From assembly GCF_900116405.1 (NCBI RefSeq), contig NZ_FPAQ01000032.1, positions 1 through 40,334 of the forward strand: DNA of 40,334 bases, written 5' to 3'. The notes beneath the pieces are model-generated. The model did no database searches and was not told where the DNA came from. It was given only the letters and a program-made list of their open reading frames with translations. Position 1 is the stretch's first letter; every line of letters starts with the position of its first letter. This document shows positions 11,477 through 20,012 of the stretch, in pieces. A program made the position numbers and the translations under genes. The DNA is from Halomonas saccharevitans (GTDB lineage Bacteria > Pseudomonadota > Gammaproteobacteria > Pseudomonadales > Halomonadaceae).

Positions 11477-12274
11477 ATGAAGAGCTGGGGCGGCCTCGTC
11501 GCCCTGCTGGCGATGCTGACGCTTGCCGGCTGCGGCGAGACGCCGACCGGCCGCTCCCAGCTGGCCCTGGTGCCCGAGGCGCTAATGGCCGAGATGGGCG
11601 GCGACGCCTTCGCCGAGATGCGCCGGAGCCGCCCGGTCGCCCGCGACCCGGCCGCCAACCGGCTCGTGCAGTGCGTGGCGCGGGAGGTGATCGCGGCGGC
11701 CGAGGCGCGCTACCCCGAGGCGGGCATGCCCGAGGCCTGGGAGGTGGTGGTGTTCGACGACCCCAGCCCGAACGCCTTCGCCCTGCCGGGCGGGCGCATC
11801 GGGGTGCATGCCGGGCTGCTGCAGGTGGCCGAGACCCCCGACCAGCTGGCCGCGGTGATCGGTCACGAGGTCGCTCACGTGCTGGCCGACCACGGTAACG
11901 AGCGCTTCACCCAGCAGCTCGGCATCAAGGCGGTGCTGCTGGTGGTAGGGCTCGTCAGCGAGGGGGAGCTGGCCGGGGAGGGTCTTCGGCAGGCGCTGGG
12001 GATCGGTGCGCGCCTCGGCATCGCCCTGCCGTTCAGTCGCGCCCATGAGGAGGAGGCCGACCAGATGGGGCTCGCCATCATGGCCAAGGCCGGTTTCGAC
12101 CCGCGCCACAGCGTGGCTCTGTGGCGCAACATGGCGAAGGCGGGCGGCGGTCAGCCGCCGGAATTCCTCTCCACGCACCCGGCGCACGGTTCCCGCATCG
12201 AGGCTCTCGAGAGCCACATGAGCGATGCCATGGCGGCCTTCCGCGCGGCCTCGGAGGCGCGCTGCACCGGCTAG
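11477..12274 (+). CDS. M48-family metallopeptidase lipoprotein (LoiP/YggG-like)
   Basis: A 265-residue zinc protease anchored as a lipoprotein. The signal peptide ends in the lipobox LAGC (MKSWGGLVALLAMLTLAGCG), and the first residues after it lack aspartate at +2, so transport to the outer membrane is likely. The HExxH zinc motif is in GHEVAHVLADHGNER, and the third ligand is in HEEEADQMGLAIMAKAGFDP. E. coli relatives are LoiP, YcaL and BepA, which degrade misassembled outer-membrane proteins. The ATG at 11477 is chosen because it starts the signal peptide; an upstream frame opening at 11390 has no ribosome site and reads as arginine-rich noise. Confidence 0.9.
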   Translation: MKSWGGLVALLAMLTLAGCGETPTGRSQLALVPEALMAEMGGDAFAEMRRSRPVARDPAANRLVQCVAREVIAAAEARYPEAGMPEAWEVVVFDDPSPNAFALPGGRIGVHAGLLQVAETPDQLAAVIGHEVAHVLADHGNERFTQQLGIKAVLLVVGLVSEGELAGEGLRQALGIGARLGIALPFSRAHEEEADQMGLAIMAKAGFDPRHSVALWRNMAKAGGGQPPEFLSTHPAHGSRIEALESHMSDAMAAFRAASEARCTG

Positions 12275-12295
12275 TCGCCGCCGCCTGTCGCGATC

Positions 12296-12694
12296 CTATT
12301 CGCGGGAGCGATCCGCGCGCTCGTCCTCTCTGACCTCGTAATCGCCCTCGAGCACCTGCTGCTCGTGGGTGTGGCTACCGCCGCGACGGCTCTCGCGATA
12401 GTAGGTCTCGCGATAGTGAACGCCGCCGCCCACGTCTTCGGCCTGATCGGCGCGCATCTGCTCCATGCGCTTCTTCATGCGGTGACGCAGGAAAGGCATC
12501 ATCGCCCAGCCCACGAGCAGGAAGAACAGCCCCAGCACCATGGCGACGATCATCATGGCGCCGAACAGCAGCCAGGTGAACAGCAGCTTCAGACCGCCCA
12601 GGGGGCCGCCTGCACGGGTCTGACGGGCACGCTGTTGCCACTGCTGGGCGGCGCGCCAGGCGGCATTGTTTCGGGGGTCACGAGAATCGGGCAT
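12296..12694 (-). CDS. conserved hypothetical membrane protein
   Basis: A 132-residue protein I cannot name. It has a hydrophilic N-terminus rich in Ala, Gln and Arg, a long hydrophobic stretch at about residues 35-68 (KLLFTWLLFGAMMIVAMVLG onward, enough for one long or two short helices), a basic segment HRMKKRMEQMRAD, and a polar tail with many Glu, Arg and His. The charge pattern suggests a cytoplasmic tail. The ATG has ggag six bases upstream. It converges with the M48 protease gene, 21 bases apart, and lies downstream of the YhbW gene on the same strand. No function is inferred. Confidence 0.7.
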   Translation of the reverse strand: MPDSRDPRNNAAWRAAQQWQQRARQTRAGGPLGGLKLLFTWLLFGAMMIVAMVLGLFFLLVGWAMMPFLRHRMKKRMEQMRADQAEDVGGGVHYRETYYRESRRGGSHTHEQQVLEGDYEVREDERADRSRE

Positions 12695-12802
12695 GCAGGG
12701 CTCCGCGGTCGGTGGGGCGTGTCGGCGGCACCGGCACGTCGGAAATGGCTGCCTCTTGGAGGCCGGGGCGGGGCAATCGTTCCAGTCTTACCCCGATGTC
12801 GG

Positions 12803-12832
12803 CCCCGTCGTGCGCCTCGGCGCACGACGGGG
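12803..12832. terminator. 14 bp perfect inverted repeat downstream of the YhbW gene
   Basis: The arms ccccgtcgtgcgcc and ggcgcacgacgggg are perfectly complementary with only two bases between them, so an RNA hairpin would have a 12-13 bp stem. It lies 26 bases past the stop of the leftward YhbW gene. There is no T-run on either strand, so it could be a terminator needing extra factors, a mRNA-stabilising hairpin, or a binding site. Confidence 0.45.
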
Positions 12833-12857
12833 GAAGCGATCGGCATTCGGTGTCGAA

Positions 12858-13853
12858 TTATGCGCGCCACGCCTCGGCCACCAGCTCGTAGCTGCGCAGG
12901 CGATCCTCGGCGGCGTAGACGTCGGTGTGGAGCATCAGCTCGTCGGCGCCGGTCAGCGCCAGGAAGTGCTCCAGGCCCTCGCGGACCGTCTCGGGGCCGC
13001 CGATCACCGCGGCCCCCAGGAACTGCTCCACCTGGGCCTGCTCCCTGGGCGACCAGTCCAGCGTCTCCGTCGGCGGCAGGGCCCGGCCGGGTGCGCCGCG
13101 AATCAATCCCAGGAACTTGCGGCGTGCCGTAGAGGCGAGATAGTCGGCCTGCAGGTCGCTGTCGGCGGCGATGACCGGCAGGCCCACCATGGCGTGGGGG
13201 CGGTCCAGCATCGCCGAGGGTTGGAAGTTGTCGCGATAGACCCGGAGCGCCTCGAGCAGCCGGGCTGGAGCGAACTGGGCGGCGAAGGCGAAGGGCAACC
13301 CCTCGCGGGCCGCCAGCCGGGCGCTGAAGTCGCTGGAGCCGAGCAGCCAGATTGGCACCCGGGTGCTCTGGCCGGGCACGGCGCGCACGCGCTGGCCCGG
13401 CCGCGCCTCGTCGAGGAAGCCCTGCAGTTCGGACAGCCGCTTGGGGAAGTCGTCGACTCCCGCGTGGGGATCGCGGCGCAGCGCGGCCATGGTGGGGCCG
13501 TCGGAGCCCGGCGCGCGGCCGAGCCCCAGGTCAATGCGTCCGGGATAGAGGGTCTCCAGGGTGCCGAACTGTTCGGCGACCACCAGCGGCGGGTGGTTGG
13601 GCAGCATGATACCGCCGCTGCCTACCCGGATGCGCTGGGTCGCGCCGGCGACATGGCCGATCAGCACCGCGGTGGCCGCGCTGGCGATGCCCTCGATGCC
13701 GTGGTGCTCGGCGAGCCAGTAGCGGGTGTAGCCGAGCGCCTCGGTGTGCTGGGCCAGCGCCACGCTCTCGCGGAAGGTGTCGGCGATGGCGCCGCCCTCG
13801 CGGATCGGGGCCAGGTCGAGCACGGAGAGCGGCGTATCGGCGAGTCGGGACAT
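12858..13853 (-). CDS. yhbW: luciferase-like flavin monooxygenase, YhbW type
   Basis: A 331-residue enzyme of the bacterial luciferase-like superfamily, which uses reduced FMN and oxygen. It closely resembles E. coli YhbW along its length: [13 protein letters not shown] at the start, [20 protein letters not shown] near residue 43, [39 protein letters not shown], and [17 protein letters not shown]. These form the family's TIM barrel and flavin site. The physiological substrate of YhbW is not known, so none is proposed. It is transcribed away from the small-membrane-protein/TelA set and sits alone with its own upstream region (13854-14049). Confidence 0.88.
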   Translation of the reverse strand: MSRLADTPLSVLDLAPIREGGAIADTFRESVALAQHTEALGYTRYWLAEHHGIEGIASAATAVLIGHVAGATQRIRVGSGGIMLPNHPPLVVAEQFGTLETLYPGRIDLGLGRAPGSDGPTMAALRRDPHAGVDDFPKRLSELQGFLDEARPGQRVRAVPGQSTRVPIWLLGSSDFSARLAAREGLPFAFAAQFAPARLLEALRVYRDNFQPSAMLDRPHAMVGLPVIAADSDLQADYLASTARRKFLGLIRGAPGRALPPTETLDWSPREQAQVEQFLGAAVIGGPETVREGLEHFLALTGADELMLHTDVYAAEDRLRSYELVAEAWRA

Positions 13854-14049
13854 GGCGGGTAGCGCTCCGAAATTGATTAGCCTGCTGGGTTTCTACCGAG
13901 ATCGGGGCGAGCGAGGGGGAATGCAAGGGGCGCGCCTCGCGTGTTGCTTGCCGCCGCGGGAGCATCGGCACGATCGGCGCCGATGATGGTGGTCAGCGGC
14001 CCTGGCAGGCCGTAAGCTCGGGGAACACAGGTGAAACCGGAGGTCGGCC

Positions 14050-14241
14050 ATGCCCTCCATGCGCACCGGACGCGACTCGCGGCGTCGCGGCGCCACCCGC
14101 CGACACGCCCGGCGACGGTGGGACTGGTCTCGCGTCGACTGGACCGGCTTCGATCGCTGGCTCGACCGGCTGGTGGTCGTGGCGTTGAGCGTGGCGCTGC
14201 TGGTTGGAGGGATCGCCCTGCTCCTCACGCTTCTGATCTAG
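14050..14241 (+). CDS. 63-residue single-span membrane protein
   Basis: A small protein with a strongly basic N-terminal half (RTGRDSRRRGATRRHARRRW) and one C-terminal membrane helix (LVVVALSVALLVGGIALLLT). The basic side should stay in the cytoplasm. A ccggaggtc ribosome site correctly placed before the ATG and the 40-base gap to the next gene on the same strand make it likely to be real and first in an operon with the following two genes. I do not recognise a family. It may be an accessory subunit of the downstream membrane/TelA pair. Confidence 0.6.
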   Translation: MPSMRTGRDSRRRGATRRHARRRWDWSRVDWTGFDRWLDRLVVVALSVALLVGGIALLLTLLI

Positions 14242-14281
14242 TCGCTTCTCTCTTTCCGACCGACAAAGGACAGTCAGCCCT

Positions 14282-15226
14282 ATGCTGGGATTCCTCCAGG
14301 GTCTTTCCTACGGCCTGTTTCTGACCTGCCTGCCGTGGCTGCTGGTGGGCCTGATCAATCCGCGCCTGGCCGTGCCGATCGAGCCGCCGGGCCGGCTGCA
14401 GGTCATCCTGCGTTACTGCCTGGTGGTGCCTTTCATCAGCCTGCTGCTGTGGCTGACCTCGCTGTGGGGCGGCTTCGGCCCGACCCTGACCGGCTGGCTG
14501 GCGGGGCTGGTGGCGATTCCCGTGGCCCTGCCGCTGGAGCGTCGCCTGCGCCGCTTCCTGGAGCGGCGGCGGGTGCGGCGCTTCCGCGAGCGGCTGGCCG
14601 CCGAGGCCGCCCGGCGGCGGGCCGAGGAGGAGCGCGATGCCCACGAGGCGGGACTTCTGGTTCTCGACCCCGCCCACCCGCCGGCCGAGGCCGACGATCT
14701 GGTGCTGGCGCTGTGTCGCGCCAAGCAGGCGCTGCTCGACGTGCATCGCCCCGACCTGGCCGTTCAGGCCGATCGCCTCTATAGCCGCTATCGCCACCTG
14801 CTGGGCGTGCTCGAGGGGCGCTTCGATCGCGGCGAGCTGGCCTTCGCCCGGGCCCGGGAACTGGTGTCCCAGGTCGGCCTCGGCGCGGTGGATACGCTGC
14901 ACTCCATGGCCGCCCAGGCCAGCGGCGTGGTCAACGTGGACGGTGACTTCGTGCGCCGGCGCCTGAGCCGCGAGGGGCGCCGGCTCGGCACCCAGGAGCG
15001 CGAGGCCCTGCGGCGGCGCCTCGAGCTGCTCGAGGAGACCGAGCGGCGGCTGGGCGAGCTGGCCGCGCGCAACGAGGCGGCGCTGACCGTGCTCGACGAT
15101 ACTGCCGTCTCCCTGGCGCGCATCGAGACCGGCCGCCCCCAGGCCTCGGTCACCGCCGAGCGGGCGCTGGCGGAGCTGAGCCGCTTCGTCTCCCGCGCCG
15201 ACCGCTACGGGCGCAGTGGCTCATGA
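14282..15226 (+). CDS. membrane/coiled-coil protein upstream of telA, possibly XpaC-like
   Basis: A 314-residue protein with three predicted membrane helices in the first 85 residues (GLFLTCLPWLLVGLINP, LRYCLVVPFISLLLWLTSLW, GWLAGLVAIPVALPL). A long, highly charged helical region rich in Arg, Glu and Leu follows (about residues 86-310). In Firmicutes the TelA-family gene yaaN follows xpaC, which also encodes an N-terminal membrane segment plus a helical cytoplasmic domain; this protein has the same build and place. The XpaC relation is inferred from architecture and context, not from a motif. It probably presents a cytoplasmic helical domain that pairs with the TelA protein. Confidence 0.6.
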   Translation: MLGFLQGLSYGLFLTCLPWLLVGLINPRLAVPIEPPGRLQVILRYCLVVPFISLLLWLTSLWGGFGPTLTGWLAGLVAIPVALPLERRLRRFLERRRVRRFRERLAAEAARRRAEEERDAHEAGLLVLDPAHPPAEADDLVLALCRAKQALLDVHRPDLAVQADRLYSRYRHLLGVLEGRFDRGELAFARARELVSQVGLGAVDTLHSMAAQASGVVNVDGDFVRRRLSREGRRLGTQEREALRRRLELLEETERRLGELAARNEAALTVLDDTAVSLARIETGRPQASVTAERALAELSRFVSRADRYGRSGS

Positions 15227-15294
15227 CGGCGGCCTGGCCGCATGTCGATATCCCAGCCTGAACTCACCCCGACCGATCCTTTCGAGAGGTGCCC

Positions 15295-16479
15295 ATGACC
15301 GAGCAACCCCAAGATGGCGCCCGCCTGGCGCTGCCGCCGGTGGAGGAGATCGCCCGCGACCTGGAGGGCGGGGAAGCCTCCGCTCGCGCCGACGACGAGG
15401 CGAGCCTGGCGTCCCAGGCCGATGCCTTCGTCGAGGTGCTGCTGGATGACGGCGATGCCGAGGCCCAGGCGCGTCAGCGCCGCGCCGTCGACGAGCTGGG
15501 CCTGGAGCTTCAGCAGCAGGCTGCCCACCAGAGCGCCATGCTGCAGACTCCGCTACGCCAGCTGGCCCACCACGGCGACGAGGGCGGGCCGGTGGCCAAG
15601 GCGCTGGTCGACCTGCGCGGGCGCATGCAGTCGCTGGACCCCGCCCGGCACAACCTCGCCTCGGGCCCGCTGGACCGCGTGCGGGCGCTGATCCCGGGGG
15701 GCGGCAGCCGCCTGCAGCGCTATTTTCGCAAGTTCGAGACGGCGCAGCAGGCGCTGGACGCGATCATCGCCGACCTGGAGGGCGGGCGCGACATGCTGCG
15801 CCGCGACAACCTGACCCTCGACGACGACCAGCAGGCGCTGCGCGAGACCCTCGCCAGGCTCACGCGCCAGATCGACCTGGGGCGGCGCATCGACGATCGC
15901 CTGCAGGTCGCCATCGAGCGGCGCGACGGCGATGACCCGCAGCGGCGCTTCCTGGAGGAGGAGCTGCTCTTCCCGCTGCGCCAGCGCATCGTCGACCTGC
16001 AGCAGCAGCTGGCGGTCAGCCAGCAGGGCGTGCTGGCCCTCGAGGTGATCATCCGCAACAACCGCGAGCTGATGCGCGGCGTCGATCGCGCCATCAACGT
16101 CACCGTCTCGGCGCTGACCGTGGCGGTGACCGTGGCCCTGGCGCTGGCCAACCAGCGGCTGGTGCTCGACCGCATCGAGTCGCTCAACGCCACCACCTCG
16201 GAGATGATCGGCGGCACCGCCCGGGCGCTGCGCCAGCAGGGCGTGGACATCCAGCAGCGCGCCTCGTCGGCGATGCTCGACATGCAGGCCCTGGAGGAGG
16301 CCTTCGGCGAGGTGATCGGGGCCATCGACGACCTCTCCCGCTATCGCCGCGAGGCCCTGCCGCGCCTGGACGACCAGATCGATCGGCTGGCAAACCTGGC
16401 AGGCCAGGGCGGCCAGGCCATCGATCGTCTGGCCCGCGGCCGCGACACCGATGACGGCGAGGCCTCGCGGCACGCCTGA
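15295..16479 (+). CDS. TelA-family toxic anion resistance protein
   Basis: A 394-residue, almost entirely helical protein of the TelA/KlaA family (tellurite resistance, also linked to colicin and phage resistance on plasmids). Typical features are the central RVRALIPGGGSRLQRYFRKF, the DNLTLDDDQQALRETLARL helix, EEELLFPLRQRIVDLQQQLA, QQGVLALEVIIRNNRELMRG and the weakly hydrophobic VTVSALTVAVTVALALANQR near residue 270. The molecular activity of the family is unknown. The ATG at 15295 follows gagaggt; an ATG two codons upstream is less well placed. It is the last gene of the three-gene set. Confidence 0.88.
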   Translation: MTEQPQDGARLALPPVEEIARDLEGGEASARADDEASLASQADAFVEVLLDDGDAEAQARQRRAVDELGLELQQQAAHQSAMLQTPLRQLAHHGDEGGPVAKALVDLRGRMQSLDPARHNLASGPLDRVRALIPGGGSRLQRYFRKFETAQQALDAIIADLEGGRDMLRRDNLTLDDDQQALRETLARLTRQIDLGRRIDDRLQVAIERRDGDDPQRRFLEEELLFPLRQRIVDLQQQLAVSQQGVLALEVIIRNNRELMRGVDRAINVTVSALTVAVTVALALANQRLVLDRIESLNATTSEMIGGTARALRQQGVDIQQRASSAMLDMQALEEAFGEVIGAIDDLSRYRREALPRLDDQIDRLANLAGQGGQAIDRLARGRDTDDGEASRHA

Positions 16480-16578
16480 CCCCGGCAACCGGCTTGGCAT
16501 TCGGTCCTGCATCGCCCGCGCGCTGAACTATGCTGCTCGAAGCGGCCCGGTCGGGTACGCAGCGAGAGGGTCGGAGAC

Positions 16579-17883
16579 ATGGCGGATGCAAAGAACATCT
16601 TCGTGGTGGGGCTCAACGACTTCAATCGCCAGCGGCTCGAGACGCTGCGCGGCGCCGAGCACTGGCGCTTCCATGGCATCATCGCGCCCGAGGCGGTCTA
16701 CGACACCGAGGAGTTCGACATCGCCGCCATGCTGGCCGAGGCGACGGCACAGCTCGAGGCCTTCGAGGGCACCATCGATGCCATCGTCGGCTACATGGAC
16801 TTCCCCGTCTCGACCATGCTGCCGATCCTCTGCGAGCGCTTCGGCACCCACACCACAACCCTCGCGAGCCTGCTCAAGTGCGAGCACAAGTACTGGAGCC
16901 GCCGGGCGCAGAAGGAGGTCATCCCCGACTTCATCCCGGGCTTCACGGCCTTCGACCCCTTCGACGACGAGGCGCTGGTCCGGATCGGCGAGGCGGGGCT
17001 CTACTTCCCCTTCTTCGTCAAGCCGATCAAGTCCTCGGGATCGCGGCTGGGCTTTCGCATCGATACCCCGGAGGATTTCTACCATGCCATCGAGAAGCTG
17101 CGCGAGGACATCGGGCTGATCGCCGATCCCTTCAACACGGTGCTGGAGCAGGCACGGCTGCCCGACGAGATCGCCGCCGTGGACGGCCACTTCTGCATGG
17201 CCGAGGAGATCATCGGCGGCTGGCAGTGCACGGTGGAGGGGTACGTCTTCGCGGGTGAGGTGGTCAGCTACGGGATCGTCGACTCGCTGCGCTACCCCCA
17301 GGTGCTGAGCTTCTTCCACTACCGCTATCCCTCGGGGCTGCCCGAGCCCATCCAGGCCAAGATGCGCGAGCTGACCGAGACGGTGATGACGCATATCGGC
17401 TACGACAATGCCGCCTTCAACGTCGAGTACTTCTGGGACGAGGTGCAGGACCGCATCTGGCTGCTCGAGATCAACACGCGCATCTCTCAGTCCCACTGCG
17501 ACCTGTTCGAGAAGGTCGACGGCATCAGCAACCAGCAGGTCACCCTCGACCTGGGGCTGGGACAGCGGCCCGATATGCCGCATCGCCAGGGCGACTATGC
17601 CATCGCCGCCAAGTTCTTCTATCGGGTGTTCTTCGTCGATGCGGTGGTGACCCGGGTGCCCTCCGAAGACGAGGTCGCCGCCCTCGAGGCCGACTTCCCC
17701 GGCGCGATGATCGATATCCAGGTGGCGGAGGGGCAGTGGCTCTCCTCGCTGCCCGAGCAGGACAGCTACAGCTTCGCCCTGGCCCTCGTCTGGATGGGCG
17801 CCGATTCGGCGGAGCAGTTGCTCGAGCGCTACGGCCAGCTGGCGGCGCGTCTGGCCTTCGAGTTCGATCAGATCCAGGGCTGA
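16579..17883 (+). CDS. ATP-grasp ligase of unknown substrate
   Basis: A 434-residue ATP-grasp protein: these enzymes join a carboxylate to an amine or thiol through an acyl phosphate. A Rossmann-like N-terminal domain opens with FVVGLNDFNRQRLETL. The ATP-binding lysine lies in FFVKPIKSSGSRLGFR, the adenine/strand region in AEEIIGGWQCTVEGYV, and the magnesium ligands in IWLLEINTRISQSHCD (E and N of ExN). The C-terminal 90 residues are extra and unrecognised. It precedes a CocE/NonD hydrolase by 45 bases and a permease further on, suggesting one pathway that makes, moves or breaks an amide-bonded compound. It is not PurK, DdlB, CarB or RimK by motif. Confidence 0.85.
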   Translation: MADAKNIFVVGLNDFNRQRLETLRGAEHWRFHGIIAPEAVYDTEEFDIAAMLAEATAQLEAFEGTIDAIVGYMDFPVSTMLPILCERFGTHTTTLASLLKCEHKYWSRRAQKEVIPDFIPGFTAFDPFDDEALVRIGEAGLYFPFFVKPIKSSGSRLGFRIDTPEDFYHAIEKLREDIGLIADPFNTVLEQARLPDEIAAVDGHFCMAEEIIGGWQCTVEGYVFAGEVVSYGIVDSLRYPQVLSFFHYRYPSGLPEPIQAKMRELTETVMTHIGYDNAAFNVEYFWDEVQDRIWLLEINTRISQSHCDLFEKVDGISNQQVTLDLGLGQRPDMPHRQGDYAIAAKFFYRVFFVDAVVTRVPSEDEVAALEADFPGAMIDIQVAEGQWLSSLPEQDSYSFALALVWMGADSAEQLLERYGQLAARLAFEFDQIQG

Positions 17884-17928
17884 GCCCGGCCCAAGAGAGG
17901 GCCCCCACGGGACAAGGAGAGCAGGATC

Positions 17929-19962
17929 ATGCGCATCGTCAACGACTTCCCGCGTCGTGTCATGGAGGAGGAGACCTGGATCCCGCTGCCCGACGGCGGC
18001 CGCCTGGCGGCGAGGATCTGGCGGCCGGTGGACGCCGAGATCCATCCCGTACCGGCGATACTGGAGTACCTGCCCTATCGCAAGCGTGACCTCACCGCCG
18101 AACGTGACGTGCAGAGCCACCCCTACTGGGCGGGGCACGGCTATGCCGGGGTGCGGGTCGACATCCGCGGCACCGGCGAGTCCGACGGCGTGCTCACCGA
18201 TGAGTACCTGCCGAGCGAGCTGGACGACGGCCTGGTGATCCTCGAATGGCTGGCGGCCCAGCCCTGGTGCACCGGCGACGTCGGCATGATCGGCATCTCC
18301 TGGGGCGGCTTCAACGGCTTGCAGATCGCCGCTCTGCGCCCGCCCCAGCTCAAGGCGGTGATCACGATCTGCTTCACCGACGACCGCTACGCCGATGACA
18401 TCCACCACATGGGCGGCTGCCTGCTGGGCGACAACCTCTCCTGGGCCTCGACCATGTTCGACGGCAACGCCTGCCCGCCGGACCCGGAGCTCGTGGGCGA
18501 GCGCTGGCGCGACATGTGGCTCGAGCGCCTGGACGGCAGCGGCATGTGGCTCGCCCAGTGGCTCGAGCACCAGCGGCGCGATGAGTACTGGAAGCACGGC
18601 TCGGTGTGCGAGGACTACACGGCGATCCAGTGCCCGGTCTATGCCGTCAGCGGCTGGGCCGATGGCTACTGCAACGCCGTCTTCCGCCTGCTGGCGGGAC
18701 TCGACGTGCCGCGCAAGGGGCTGGTCGGTCCCTGGGCCCACAAGTATCCGCACCTCGGCGTGCCGGGGCCGGCCATCGGCTTCCTGCAGGAGTCGCTGCG
18801 CTGGTGGGACCAGTGGCTGAAGGGCGAGAATACCGGGATCATGAACGAGCCGATGCTGCGCGTCTGGATGCAGGAGTCGATGCCGCCGTCGGCGCGCTAC
18901 GACGAGCGCCCCGGACGCTGGGTCGCCGAGCCCGACTGGCCGTCGCCGAACATCACCCCCGAGGCCTACCGGCTCACTCCGGGCCACGATCTGATGGCCG
19001 AGGACGAATCGCGAGACGACCCGCCACAGGCTACCCTGGACGTCCGCTCGCCGCTCTCGGTGGGGCTCTATGCGGGCAAGTGGTGCTCCTACAATGCGCC
19101 TCCCGACCTGCCCCACGACCAGCGCGAGGAGGATGGTGGCTGCCTGGTCTTCCAGACGCCGCGCCTCGAGGCGGCGCTGGAGATCTGCGGCTCGCCGCTG
19201 GTCGAGCTCGAGCTCAGCGCCGACCAGCCGGTGGCCATGGTGGCGCTGCGCCTCTCCGATATCGGCGAGGACGACAAGGCCACTCGCGTCTCCTACGGCC
19301 TGCTCAACCTCACCCACCGCGACAGCAATGAGCATCCCGAGCCGCTGGAGCCGGGCCAGCGCTATCGGGTGTCCATCCCGCTCAAGCACATCGCCCAGCA
19401 GTTCCCGGCGGGCCACGCCATTCGCCTGTCGCTCTCCACCAGCTACTGGCCGCTGGCCTGGCCATCGCCCCAGCCGGTGCGGATCACCCTCTGGCCCGGC
19501 GCCAGTCGGTTGCTGCTGCCCCGGCGCGAGCCGCGCCCCGCGGAGGAAGCGGCGCTGCCCGCCTTCGCCGAGCCCGAGGGCGCGCCGGCGCTTCCCAAGA
19601 CGCTGATCCAGCCCAGCCAGGAGAGCTGGCGGGTGATCCGCGACCTGGCCCAGGACCGCACCACCTTGGAGGTGGTCCACGACGAGGGGCGCTACCGGAT
19701 CGACGACATCGACCTGGAGATCGCCGCCCGGGTCACCGAGCGCTACGCCTACGCCTTCGGCAGCTACGACAGCGTCAGTGGCTGGACCGAGTGGCAGCGC
19801 AGCTTCCGGCGCGGAGACTGGGAGGTCAGCACCCTGACCCGCACCCTGCTGACCAGTGACGCCGACAACTTCCGCATCCGTGCCACTCTCGACGCCTGGG
19901 AGGGCGAGACCCGCATCTTCGCCAAGACCTGGGACGAGACGATCCCCCGGGACCTCGTCTAG
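17929..19962 (+). CDS. CocE/NonD-family acyl hydrolase (S15-like)
   Basis: A 677-residue alpha/beta hydrolase of the cocaine esterase/X-Pro dipeptidyl peptidase class. The nucleophile serine is in MIGISWGGFNG (GxSxGG), an aspartate candidate is in YAVSGWADGYCNAVF, and the histidine is in GPWAHKYPHLG. A C-terminal jelly-roll domain starts near residue 340 (SPLSVGLYAGKWCSY, later RVSIPLKHIAQQFPAGHAIR). It lacks a signal peptide, so it should be cytoplasmic. The ATG at 17929 has an aaggag site. The pairing with an ATP-grasp ligase suggests the hydrolase acts on a peptide-like or acylated product; substrates in this superfamily cannot be predicted from sequence. Confidence 0.88.
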   Translation: MRIVNDFPRRVMEEETWIPLPDGGRLAARIWRPVDAEIHPVPAILEYLPYRKRDLTAERDVQSHPYWAGHGYAGVRVDIRGTGESDGVLTDEYLPSELDDGLVILEWLAAQPWCTGDVGMIGISWGGFNGLQIAALRPPQLKAVITICFTDDRYADDIHHMGGCLLGDNLSWASTMFDGNACPPDPELVGERWRDMWLERLDGSGMWLAQWLEHQRRDEYWKHGSVCEDYTAIQCPVYAVSGWADGYCNAVFRLLAGLDVPRKGLVGPWAHKYPHLGVPGPAIGFLQESLRWWDQWLKGENTGIMNEPMLRVWMQESMPPSARYDERPGRWVAEPDWPSPNITPEAYRLTPGHDLMAEDESRDDPPQATLDVRSPLSVGLYAGKWCSYNAPPDLPHDQREEDGGCLVFQTPRLEAALEICGSPLVELELSADQPVAMVALRLSDIGEDDKATRVSYGLLNLTHRDSNEHPEPLEPGQRYRVSIPLKHIAQQFPAGHAIRLSLSTSYWPLAWPSPQPVRITLWPGASRLLLPRREPRPAEEAALPAFAEPEGAPALPKTLIQPSQESWRVIRDLAQDRTTLEVVHDEGRYRIDDIDLEIAARVTERYAYAFGSYDSVSGWTEWQRSFRRGDWEVSTLTRTLLTSDADNFRIRATLDAWEGETRIFAKTWDETIPRDLV

Positions 19963-20012
19963 GGCAGGGGAGGCTGCTATCGTGGCGGCCTGATTCCTAC
20001 CGGGACGCGCCG

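Noticed and set aside
16528..19680. 1050-codon open frame on the minus strand across the ATP-grasp and hydrolase genes
   Set aside because: It spans two genuine genes and their spacer on the other strand and has the biased composition of a shadow frame.
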